In this document: positions 15,009 through 23,253 of the stretch, piece by piece
Position numbering within the stretch: position 1 is the first letter of the stretch
How the letters are laid out: each line of letters opens with the position of its first letter
Assembly: GCA_004552965.1 (NCBI GenBank)
Contig: SFMU01000013.1
Coordinates: 1 to 41,797, forward strand
From: Bacteroidales bacterium
GTDB taxonomy: Bacteria; Bacteroidota; Bacteroidia; Bacteroidales; UBA932
DNA length: 41,797 nucleotides
Reading direction: 5' to 3'
Translations under genes and position numbers: made by a program
The notes under the pieces: generated by a model
Databases searched by the model: none
Told to the model about the DNA's origin: nothing
What the model saw: only the letters and a program-made list of their open reading frames with translations

Positions 15009-17861
15009 ATGACCATGCAAGACCTTCATCGCCCTTTGTCAATTATTCTTCCGACTTTTCTTCTCCTCTCGGCCGCAGGAGCATTTGCCCAGGAAACGGC
15101 CGTAGAGTACAGCAACCGTATTTCAATCACCGAAGACCATCTGGTCGCCGGCTTTGAAGAAGCCTCCCTGGACGGATTCCATGCAGAATCCGGCCTGACC
15201 TTGTCCATGAGTGATGCTTCTCCTCTGAACGTCCGCCCGACTCAGGGAAGTTCAGTCCTTTATGTTTCTCCTGATGAAGGGATACCGGCGGACAGATGGA
15301 AAACGGTGAGCAGAAGTTTCGAAACTCCGGAAGACTTCAGCTCCTCTCCTGTGGCTCAGTTCGAGATCTTTACGCAGCAGGGTCCGAACCGTAACCAGCG
15401 CTGCCGCATGAGACTCTACAGCGGAGACAGTTACGCGGAAGGAACTGCGACCATCATCCCTGGATTGTGGCGGAATGTGATCTTCGATTTCACCGGCACG
15501 AAGGTGGTCGGCAAGGTCGACCGCATCGAAATCTCCCTCATGTGCGATTCGCAGGAGGAATGGAACAACGGCAGGGACTTCATGATCGACGGCCTGCGTT
15601 TCGGAAAGCCGATGGACCTGTCCTTCATGATTCCGGGTTCCGAAGTAGTCTTCAGCCCTTCTGAGGGCAGGGTCGGATGGAAAAACGATGCTCTGGTCTA
15701 CAGGTTCCGCAAGGGTGCGCCTCTGGTTTCCTGTGACCTTACCGGCAGCCGGAACAGAACCTACAGCCCTCCGCTCGGCAACAGCGTGGCAGACTTCTAC
15801 GCCCAGAGGAACACCTTCTTCGTGGTGATGGCAAACCGGTCCGGAGCATCGAGGGTCAGACTGGAATGGACCACTGACAAGGCTCAGGGCAGCAAGGAGT
15901 TCGACATCGAGCCACGCAGCGGCATGAAGGCCTATTATTTCAACATTTCCGACTGCCCGGAGGCCGTGGGCAACCTCAAGTCTTTTTCAATCACTCCATT
16001 GGATGCAGCAAGGGGCAAGTGGGTCATTGACATGATCCGCTTCGAGCGGGAGGAGCCTATCATCGAATATGCCGGCAAGGTTGAGTCCTGCACTGCAGAC
16101 AGAGACAGCGTCCGCATCTGCGGCACCATCCGTGACGAGGATCTTTCGGCATATTCATCCATCCTTGTCTATGAATATCCCCTTGCCAAGGAAGGAGCTC
16201 CGCTGCAGTCCCTCCATCTGCTCAGCCAATGTCCGGCCGCACCGTCTTTTGAGATAGCCGACATCCCGAATGCCAGGCTCGGAGGCCGGATGACACATCT
16301 GAGCACCCGTTTCCTTGCTGTCCTCAAGGACCAGGACGAAAATACCAAGCCGGTTGACAAGCCTTTCTACATCTCGAACTGGAGGGATTTCACGGAGAAC
16401 CCATACCATTTCGATCTGCCTGACAAAGACTTCAGCGTCCTTCGCTACGGTGCCAGGGGCGATGGATTCACCGACGACACGAAGGCCATACAGGAGGCGA
16501 TTGATGCCTGTTCGAAAGCAGGAGGCGGCAGGGTCGTGCTGCCGGGGGACGATTCTCCTCAGGGAAGACGCTACGTGGCGACCAACATCCACCTCAGAAG
16601 CAATGTCGAGTTCCACATTGCTGAGAATGCCGTCCTCTGGCAGTCCTATGACATGAGGGACTATTCCTATGTGCCGGCTTTCGGACATGATTTCGACATC
16701 CCGGGATGTCCATGGACACATTGCCTCTTCGTCAATCTGCCTCTCATCCAGGCGAACGATGTTGACCACATCAAGGTGACCGGTCCGGGTGTCATCAGAA
16801 TGGCCGATCCATGGTCCTCCAATCCGGACTGGAGCCATTATGCGAAGGGCTGCAGTGACAGGATCCACATCTGTGCCCTGACAGCCGAGAACTGCAGCTA
16901 TATCGAACTGACGGATTTCGACCAGATCCGTACGAGCAACTATCATACAAGCTTCTACGGGGACGACCATATATTCATAGGTAATGTCAAGATGGTGGAA
17001 GTCAGGTGCGTCAGCGGTGACGGACTGAGTTTCGCGCAAGGCGTCAACCATGTCCGTGCATCCAGGGTGGTCTTCGACTCGAATGATGATGCAATCGTAC
17101 TTTGCAACAGTTACCGCGATCCCCGGGGCAAGAACAGCCCATGGAGATATGATGAAGATGAGGTCGACCATTCCGTAAGGAATATCCTGGTGGAACATAG
17201 CTATATCAATTCCGGAAAGAGCGGCGCCGGCAAGGCCATTGCCATCATTCCTTGGGGAAGCACCAATCCGGACCAGTGCAAGCAGCTTCTTGACAGCATC
17301 GAAGTCTATGACTGTGTCCTCAGGGGCGGGCATTCCGTCGGGACATGGTGCGACAATCCTTTCGATGGAAAACCTTTCACCAACGCGGAGCAGGATGACT
17401 ATGCTCCGGTGATGAATTTCAGGATCCTTGGCAATGAATATCAGAGTGCATGCGACCTGCTCTGCGTCAAGCCTACCAACTTCGTGACAGACTGCGGTCT
17501 TCATTCCAGCACCTCTTTCGTCAATGCGGATTTCTCTTTGGGCTATGCCTACTGGACGCGTGAAGGAGATGCCGGAGTACAAAATGGATACGGTTTTGCA
17601 CGCGGTGGCGGAGCCCTTCTTCAGGGAATATATCTTACTGAAGGAAAGCATGTTATAGAGGCGGAAGTGCGTGGTACGGGAGTCCTGGAGGCGAGGGATG
17701 CACTGTCGGGAAAGTGCCTGGCACGGCAAGGTTTTTGCTTCGAATCAGAAGATTGGACCAGATTGTCGATTACCTTTGAGACCACAACTGCCGCAGACTG
17801 CCTGATCGGATTGGGCGCTTCTGAAGAAGCTTCTGTCAGGAACTGCAAGCTCTGTGAATAG
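15009..17861 (+). CDS. Multidomain GH28-like (pectate-lyase fold) secreted protein
   Basis: Protein of 950 residues with a signal peptide ending GAFAQ. Two N-terminal beta-sandwich-like modules (about 45-205 and 215-345) each end in an ID-x-x-RF motif (IDGLRFGKP and IDMIRFERE), typical of carbohydrate-binding jelly rolls. From about residue 475 a right-handed beta-helix domain begins with FSVLRYGARGDGFTDDTKAIQEAID, the usual entry motif of GH28 and pectate-lyase-3 proteins. GDGLSFAQG and SNDDAIVL (about 690) supply candidate catalytic Asp residues; the classical GHG and RIK boxes are not obvious, so polygalacturonase activity is uncertain. The C-terminus (about 840-950) is another small beta module. 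ATG at 15009 or 15015 could be used. No SusC/SusD genes are adjacent. Confidence 0.75.
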   Translation: MTMQDLHRPLSIILPTFLLLSAAGAFAQETAVEYSNRISITEDHLVAGFEEASLDGFHAESGLTLSMSDASPLNVRPTQGSSVLYVSPDEGIPADRWKTVSRSFETPEDFSSSPVAQFEIFTQQGPNRNQRCRMRLYSGDSYAEGTATIIPGLWRNVIFDFTGTKVVGKVDRIEISLMCDSQEEWNNGRDFMIDGLRFGKPMDLSFMIPGSEVVFSPSEGRVGWKNDALVYRFRKGAPLVSCDLTGSRNRTYSPPLGNSVADFYAQRNTFFVVMANRSGASRVRLEWTTDKAQGSKEFDIEPRSGMKAYYFNISDCPEAVGNLKSFSITPLDAARGKWVIDMIRFEREEPIIEYAGKVESCTADRDSVRICGTIRDEDLSAYSSILVYEYPLAKEGAPLQSLHLLSQCPAAPSFEIADIPNARLGGRMTHLSTRFLAVLKDQDENTKPVDKPFYISNWRDFTENPYHFDLPDKDFSVLRYGARGDGFTDDTKAIQEAIDACSKAGGGRVVLPGDDSPQGRRYVATNIHLRSNVEFHIAENAVLWQSYDMRDYSYVPAFGHDFDIPGCPWTHCLFVNLPLIQANDVDHIKVTGPGVIRMADPWSSNPDWSHYAKGCSDRIHICALTAENCSYIELTDFDQIRTSNYHTSFYGDDHIFIGNVKMVEVRCVSGDGLSFAQGVNHVRASRVVFDSNDDAIVLCNSYRDPRGKNSPWRYDEDEVDHSVRNILVEHSYINSGKSGAGKAIAIIPWGSTNPDQCKQLLDSIEVYDCVLRGGHSVGTWCDNPFDGKPFTNAEQDDYAPVMNFRILGNEYQSACDLLCVKPTNFVTDCGLHSSTSFVNADFSLGYAYWTREGDAGVQNGYGFARGGGALLQGIYLTEGKHVIEAEVRGTGVLEARDALSGKCLARQGFCFESEDWTRLSITFETTTAADCLIGLGASEEASVRNCKLCE

Positions 17862-17913
17862 AGTCGGAGAATCTCTGGATCCTGCCGGATGTGGAAAATA
17901 TTTATAATATATT

Positions 17914-19017
17914 ATGAAAAAGATAATCTGTATAGTTTTTTCTGCCATGATGGTTCTTATGCCATCTGTTGCAAAGGACAAAGCTCCCAAGAGTGAGAAG
18001 GTCAACAATATCATTCTCTTGATCGGCGATGGTATGGGGCTTGGTGTCGCAGGGGCCTGGATGGTGGACCGCAATTATGAACCGACATGCTTTGACCGTG
18101 CCCAGTTCGTGGGTTTGTCGAAGACATATTCATTGAACAGCCGTGTGACTGATTCCGCAGCCAGCGGCACAGCTATGGCTACAGGTCATAAGACAAACAA
18201 CAGCATGCTGGGTGTTCTTCCTGACGGCACCAGACTCGGTACCATTGCCGAGGCTGCAAAAGAAGACGGCAAGTCCATCGGAATCATTGTCACTTCCTAT
18301 CTTCTCGATGCCACACCGGCAGCTTTCTATGCCCACACATCAAGTCGCGGCAATCTGCGCCAGGTCGAAGAGGACCTTATCGCCTTCCAGCCCGATGTCA
18401 TTCTCGGAGGCGGAAGATGCAATTTCACCGATCAGAAATGGGAGGACGGAACAATGCTTGACAAGGCTGTCGCTTCCGGAATCAAGGTTCTTGAGACTCC
18501 TGAAGAGTACTATTCGATGACCAGTCTTGACGCTCCCGTCCTTGGCCTGTTTGCAGAAGGCAGCTATCCGATGGTCATCGACCGTGATGCCGACTATCTT
18601 GCCGACTGCCTGAATCACACTCTGGAACTGCTGGATGACAACAAGAAGGGCTTCTTCATCATGGCTGAGGGTTCCCACATCGACCATGCCGCCCATGCCA
18701 ACAACACTGAACAGCTTCTCTTCGAGATGGAGGAGTTCGACAAGGCTGTCAATGCTGCCATGGATTATGCCGACACCCACAAGGGTACTCTTGTCATCGT
18801 CACCGCTGACCATGACACAGGCGGCGCGTCCTTGGTTTCCGACAACAAGGATTTCCATCTGGGAGACAGTGAGATCGGCGTCAGATACACCACAACCGGC
18901 CACACCGGAACTCCAGTAGTCATCTACTCTTACGGCGCTTCAGCGTGGAAGTTCAGCGGTGTCATGGAGAACACAGAACTCAACAGAAGGATGAGGGAGG
19001 TCCTTCTCAGGAAATAG
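17914..19017 (+). CDS. Alkaline phosphatase (PhoA family)
   Basis: Exported phosphomonoesterase of 367 residues with an N-terminal signal peptide. The metal and catalytic motifs are present: IGDGMGLG (first Asp metal ligand), VTDSAASGTAMATGHKT with the nucleophile Ser of DSAAS, MAEGSHIDHAAH, VTADHDTGG, and the final TGHTGTPV with a His metal ligand. It is shorter than E. coli PhoA and lacks most of the crown insertions, as many Bacteroidota enzymes do. It follows the GH28-like gene after 52 bases and may share its transcript; no TAnnTTTG box was seen in the gap. It is convergent with the golvesin/amidase gene. Confidence 0.93.
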   Translation: MKKIICIVFSAMMVLMPSVAKDKAPKSEKVNNIILLIGDGMGLGVAGAWMVDRNYEPTCFDRAQFVGLSKTYSLNSRVTDSAASGTAMATGHKTNNSMLGVLPDGTRLGTIAEAAKEDGKSIGIIVTSYLLDATPAAFYAHTSSRGNLRQVEEDLIAFQPDVILGGGRCNFTDQKWEDGTMLDKAVASGIKVLETPEEYYSMTSLDAPVLGLFAEGSYPMVIDRDADYLADCLNHTLELLDDNKKGFFIMAEGSHIDHAAHANNTEQLLFEMEEFDKAVNAAMDYADTHKGTLVIVTADHDTGGASLVSDNKDFHLGDSEIGVRYTTTGHTGTPVVIYSYGASAWKFSGVMENTELNRRMREVLLRK

Positions 19018-19038
19018 CATAATTCCCTTGTATGAACC

Positions 19039-19057
19039 GGCCGGAAGAAACCCGGCC
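19039..19057. terminator. Short hairpin between convergent genes
   Basis: GGCCGG (19039-19044) pairs with CCGGCC (19052-19057) across a seven-base loop, in the 54-base space between the phosphatase and golvesin/amidase stops. No T-tract follows on either strand, so terminator strength is doubtful. Confidence 0.4.
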
Positions 19058-19071
19058 ACTGCAGGAGGAGA

Positions 19072-22000
19072 TTACTCGGTCCCGAAGTATTCAGTTACGG
19101 CACGGACAACAGAGTCAATCTCCTCCTGTGTTGTCAATGTCTCGAGAGGAAAGCCGAAACAGGCAGTCTTGTACTTGTTTCCTTTGTAGAAGATTCCTGC
19201 GGATATGTTGGTGTCAGTGTAGCGCAGTACCGAATGACCCTTCTCTCCGGCAGGGGCTATTCCATCCGGGGTTTCCACATTGTAGATGCTGCAGTTCTTT
19301 TCCTGGTGGAACCTCATCTTGCCGATCCTGGAGGTCATGTCGAAACCTTTGAAGTTCATCGGCCAGACTTCGCCTTTCCTGCTTGCATAGTTGGTCATCC
19401 ATCTGTATCCCAGCACTTCCTGGGCGAACTTTATGGCTTCTTCCGTCTCCTTCTCATCCTTGGTGAGAGGGTAGATGCTGCTCCAGATGTCAGTGCCGAT
19501 GTAGGCGCCCGAGACCAGGACATTGCCGCCTGCTGCAGCATATTCGCTGATGGTCTGTCTGATATGTGCAGGGAAAACGGAATGGGCGACTCTTCCTCCT
19601 ACGATGCCCAGAAGGGTGCTGACCTGCTTGCCGCAGACGATGTCCACCATCGAGTCATTCCTGGCCGAGGAGATGTCGAAGGAGTCGGCTGAAACCGAAT
19701 GATAGGCGTAGCCAGCCGACATCAGCGCTTTCCCATGCGCCACGGTGTTGTCCAGGTTGTTGCCCGGATAGACCATGCCTGCCTTGTCGGTGTAGGAGCC
19801 ACCGAAGCCCGGGTTGTCATTGCTCAGCCAAGGCATTTCCCTCTTGAACTGGTACTGCTCACCGATGAACCCGATCTCTTTGCCGTAGGCGACACCGGCG
19901 TCCAGGTCGGAGTCGAAGCCTGCAATCTGTGGTGAATCCATCCAGGCCGGCGCGGAAACTCTGGTGAAGTTGTCCACGACGAGGGCAGTGCTGCCGCCGT
20001 ATCCTTCCGGAATCCCTACGCTTAGGGTCTGGGAAGGGAAACTTTTTCCACCTTTGTTGAAAGCCACGATCTGGTAGCTGTAGATGTGCCCCGGAGTGAC
20101 CGTGACGTGAGTGGAGACGGTCTCTCCATTGCCAGTCGTCCTCTTGAGGACTCTTCCGGAATCGAATGCTCCGTCATCGATGCGGGTGTAGAGAATATAT
20201 CCTTCCGGTCTTGCGGTAGGCTCGAGCGAATCGACCGTAGCCTTCCAGCTTAGGGTGACTCCGGTCTTGCCTTTTTCGGATGGCTTGGTGTCGAACATCG
20301 TGCGGAAGGAGTTCACTGGCAGCGGCTGTACTTCATACGGGCAGCCGTACCTTGCGCTGAGATACTTCAGGACTCCTTTGTAGATGGCTCTGCTGACGAG
20401 GAAACGGAAACTCGGATCCAGACCGAACTTCATGTCAGCGAAATTCTGGTGGGAAAGGAGCTCGACAAGGAGGGCCGGCACCGTGGTGGTCCTGGATTCG
20501 CTGTAGGACCTGTCCCAAAGGCCTCTTCTGCTCCACTTGGGATTGCAGGTGCTCCTGATGTCCTCGACGATCTGAGTCTGGACAAAGTCCGCATAACTCC
20601 TTGCCTGCAGCCTGCTTTCTCCGTTCGGGAGGACTTCGCTGTCCTCGCATTTCAATGTGTAGATGGCGAGAGTCCCGATTATCGAGTCGTCAGGGCTTAC
20701 TCCCGCGTCGGTGTGGAAGGCCAGGGAAAGGTCCACGGGAATGCCCAGACCTTCCGCATCAGGGTTCGTTCTCGAACCTCCGGACATCCATCCGACCCAG
20801 GCTCCCCGCCGGGAATAGTCCCTCAGATAGTCACCTTCCTCCACGGCAAGCACGGATGTGTCCGCTCCGGCCCATTGCATCCAGTAGATTGCGCCCTCGC
20901 AGAACGACGGCATCCCCGACGTTGAATATTCACTGACGGGAAGGTCGGCTCGTCCGCGTGCGATCTTGCCCATTCCTCCGCCGAAGCGGACAGCATCCGC
21001 CGTGACGCAGGCATCTTCCGGGCAAGCGTATCCTTTCGGGGGCTCTGAATATAATGTCACGGATCCGGTTCCTTCGAACTCGAAGGTTCCCAGGTAGATC
21101 CATGTGCCACCTCCCATTTTCTGGTTGACGACAAAGTCGGTGGTTCCACCGGCATGCCTGACACTGTATCGTGCGCACGGACTGCTTTGAGGGAGAGTCT
21201 TGTAGGAAATGTAGACGGCATATTCACCTTTCTCGGGGAAATCCGCGTCCCAGACCGCATGGCTGCTCTCGGAGCTGCATGGAGCCTGTCTTGCAGTGCC
21301 CATCGCAAACGGATTGTCGATGCCTGAATAGGTGAGACTTGCATCGGCAAATCCCGTCCCGGCTTCGCTCCAGCTGCCTTTTTCGGAATATCTGCCCTCG
21401 ACCCTCACTCCTTCTGCCCTGATTCCGGTGAAAGCCGGATCATTGTCCGCAATCACCTCGCGGGTCTGGATGTCCCTTTCTCTTGGAGTCATCACATAGG
21501 CTCCGGCATTTTCCAGCATCGGGATCAGGAAAGGAAGCACATAGGTCTGGGTGTACATGTCCTCGACGGTCTGGAACAGGGGAGCTCTCTGCCAGTCCCA
21601 GCGGTCCTGGCTCTCGTCATAGTACCTGCCGTGACTCTGCCAGAGGGCGACGGTACGCCCGGTCAGGCCCATGGCATATTCCTGTTCGCCGACGCGTCTT
21701 ATGAATATGCCGTCATCCTTCGGATCTTTCCTGCGGAATGCGGCAGGGGCAGGGGAGCCGTCATTCCCCGGCACCGTGACGATGTAGTCCTCCAGAGGGT
21801 TGCCGTTGACGGTGATGTTCCCGACCGAGTACCCCGTATACTTGGCCGGCAGGATGGTCCCGAAGGTCTTCCTGAACCATTCCACCTCATCTTTCCTCCA
21901 CGGGTAGTCTCCCAGTTCGGTCGAGAATCGGATGTTCAGTTTCTTGCCCGACTCGAAATGCCTGAGCACCTTGAAACCGCAGGTCACTCCGGAGCGTTCC

Positions 22001-22122
22001 TTCATCAGGACGGACATCGAATCGCAGGATTCAGTGAACAGTTTTCCGCTGTTCTGGGCGCAAAGGCTCAAAGGCAGGGTCAGGGCCAGAAGCGCAGCCC
22101 CGAAAAAGCATTTCATATTCAT
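19072..22122 (-). CDS. Golvesin-like / N-acetylmuramoyl-alanine amidase-like composite exoprotein
   Basis: Secreted protein of 1016 residues (signal peptide ending LCAQ) in the group often annotated as golvesin C-terminal-like or 'xanthan lyase' in Bacteroidales. Reading it as an Amidase_3 fold, residues 155-220 give strand, WQSHG (His164) and TVED (Glu187), then LENAGAYVMTPRERD. A golvesin-like beta-sandwich (about 245-382, with VTADAVRFGGG at its end) follows. The amidase-like region resumes with LAFHTDAG (His470) and VPALLVELLSHQNF (Glu554). These four residues correspond to the zinc ligands and catalytic Glu of zinc amidases. A fibronectin-III-like module (about 615-710) and a C-terminal alpha/beta domain follow. 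ATG at 22122 or 22116. It is last in a minus-strand cluster with VanZ and CBM9-like genes. Substrate is inferred, not shown. Confidence 0.7.
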   Translation of the reverse strand: MNMKCFFGAALLALTLPLSLCAQNSGKLFTESCDSMSVLMKERSGVTCGFKVLRHFESGKKLNIRFSTELGDYPWRKDEVEWFRKTFGTILPAKYTGYSVGNITVNGNPLEDYIVTVPGNDGSPAPAAFRRKDPKDDGIFIRRVGEQEYAMGLTGRTVALWQSHGRYYDESQDRWDWQRAPLFQTVEDMYTQTYVLPFLIPMLENAGAYVMTPRERDIQTREVIADNDPAFTGIRAEGVRVEGRYSEKGSWSEAGTGFADASLTYSGIDNPFAMGTARQAPCSSESSHAVWDADFPEKGEYAVYISYKTLPQSSPCARYSVRHAGGTTDFVVNQKMGGGTWIYLGTFEFEGTGSVTLYSEPPKGYACPEDACVTADAVRFGGGMGKIARGRADLPVSEYSTSGMPSFCEGAIYWMQWAGADTSVLAVEEGDYLRDYSRRGAWVGWMSGGSRTNPDAEGLGIPVDLSLAFHTDAGVSPDDSIIGTLAIYTLKCEDSEVLPNGESRLQARSYADFVQTQIVEDIRSTCNPKWSRRGLWDRSYSESRTTTVPALLVELLSHQNFADMKFGLDPSFRFLVSRAIYKGVLKYLSARYGCPYEVQPLPVNSFRTMFDTKPSEKGKTGVTLSWKATVDSLEPTARPEGYILYTRIDDGAFDSGRVLKRTTGNGETVSTHVTVTPGHIYSYQIVAFNKGGKSFPSQTLSVGIPEGYGGSTALVVDNFTRVSAPAWMDSPQIAGFDSDLDAGVAYGKEIGFIGEQYQFKREMPWLSNDNPGFGGSYTDKAGMVYPGNNLDNTVAHGKALMSAGYAYHSVSADSFDISSARNDSMVDIVCGKQVSTLLGIVGGRVAHSVFPAHIRQTISEYAAAGGNVLVSGAYIGTDIWSSIYPLTKDEKETEEAIKFAQEVLGYRWMTNYASRKGEVWPMNFKGFDMTSRIGKMRFHQEKNCSIYNVETPDGIAPAGEKGHSVLRYTDTNISAGIFYKGNKYKTACFGFPLETLTTQEEIDSVVRAVTEYFGTE

Positions 22123-22138
22123 GGTTCTGATCTGGATC

Positions 22139-22537
22139 TTACCTCTTCCTCATCTTTCTGATGTCAAGGAACAGGGTTGCCGCCGTCGAGATGACAAGGG
22201 CAAGTGAATCGGCGAAGAAGTCTTTTATGTCGCAGGAACGGTATTTCAGGAATGATTGTCCTATTTCCGTGGCGGCTGCGATGATGCATCCGCTCACGAA
22301 CACTATCCCGGCCAGCAGCACGGCCTGCCATGGTCTGTCGGTGTGACGGTCGAAGGAAAGGTAACACAAGACCGGGAAAGGGAAGAACATTATGAAGTGG
22401 ATTATCTTGTCGGTCGGAATGCCCAGCAGGGAAGGAGACACCTGCTGGATGCCGTCGAAGGAGCCGAAGCAGCAGTAGGCCACAGCGGCAAGATAGACCA
22501 GGAATAATCCCAGAGCCAGTTTGTTGCTTTTTTTCAT
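22139..22537 (-). CDS. VanZ family membrane protein
   Basis: Protein of 132 residues with four predicted membrane segments (about 7-25, 45-62, 72-92 and 108-125) and the family motif TDKIIHFIMFF followed by ATEIGQSFLKYRSCDIKDFFADSLA, which matches VanZ (E-x-x-Q...R...D-x-x-D-x-x-x-N/D). VanZ was named in a teicoplanin-resistance cluster, but most members have unknown envelope roles. The gene sits nine bases after the CBM9-like gene and ends 16 bases before the golvesin/amidase gene, so the three are probably co-transcribed. Confidence 0.85.
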   Translation of the reverse strand: MKKSNKLALGLFLVYLAAVAYCCFGSFDGIQQVSPSLLGIPTDKIIHFIMFFPFPVLCYLSFDRHTDRPWQAVLLAGIVFVSGCIIAAATEIGQSFLKYRSCDIKDFFADSLALVISTAATLFLDIRKMRKR

Positions 22538-22546
22538 GGGATGGCC

Positions 22547-23203
22547 TTACCTTAAAATCAGTTCTCCGAAATACTCTGGCCTGTGGAAATCCGGTTTAGG
22601 TGTCCCGATCGGATTCCAGCTGAGGAAATGAGGATGGGCGGTAAGGTCTCCGCACTTGTAGAAGTTGCCTCTCACACTGACCGGGACATTGTCCCTGTCG
22701 ATTCCGATCAGGTCGTATGGAATCAGCATAGCCACTGTCCAGGAAAAGATGCGGTCGCTGATTTCAGTCTCCTCATGCGCAAGGGACGAGTGCCTGATGA
22801 CCCTTGCGACGTCTTCTTTTTCCCGCAGGACACTGTCCAGCCTGCTTTTTCTCTTTGATGAGAGAAGACTTCCGATGCAGGTCAGTTCGAAATTGTAGTA
22901 GGTGCCGTCATAGGGGTCGGTCACGAAGAATTCGCAGCAGCTGTCCTCCCAGCTCCTGCCGTTGTCCTCTATCTGGGTCGCACGGAGGTCGAGACCTCTG
23001 ACGTGGAACATCACGGCCAGATGCGAGGCTGTCCTTGCGATGGAACCGTTGCAGTCAGGAGTGTAGGGAGCCTCCTTGGGCCAGTTGTTCTCGCAGACCG
23101 CAAATTTTGCCGCACCCTTTTCCATTGCGAGGTCCAGTTCCTGCAACGTCATATTCTCGAGTCCTTCGATGAAAGGTACTCTTATCCTTTTAACTGTTTT
23201 CAT
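22547..23203 (-). CDS. Carbohydrate-binding family 9-like protein
   Basis: Protein of 218 residues resembling the CBM9-like proteins of Bacteroidales, with the pattern WEDSCCEFFVTDPYDGTYYNFELTCIG in the middle and GNFYKCGDLTAHPHFLSWNPIGTPKPDFHRPEYFGEL at the end. No signal peptide is visible (MKTVKRIRVPFIE), so the protein may be cytoplasmic, which is unusual for a glycan-binding module; the true start could not be moved upstream to reveal one. The actual ligand is unknown. It lies 50 bases after the ABC exporter gene and nine before vanZ. Confidence 0.75.
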   Translation of the reverse strand: MKTVKRIRVPFIEGLENMTLQELDLAMEKGAAKFAVCENNWPKEAPYTPDCNGSIARTASHLAVMFHVRGLDLRATQIEDNGRSWEDSCCEFFVTDPYDGTYYNFELTCIGSLLSSKRKSRLDSVLREKEDVARVIRHSSLAHEETEISDRIFSWTVAMLIPYDLIGIDRDNVPVSVRGNFYKCGDLTAHPHFLSWNPIGTPKPDFHRPEYFGELILR

Positions 23204-23253
23204 ATCATTTCAGGTTATGTTGTCTGTCTGTTTATTTTCAGGCGTGCCTGTCT

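Noticed and set aside
16155..17729. 524-codon open frame antisense to the GH28-like gene
   Set aside because: The sense frame carries the signal peptide and beta-helix motifs; the antisense frame is featureless.
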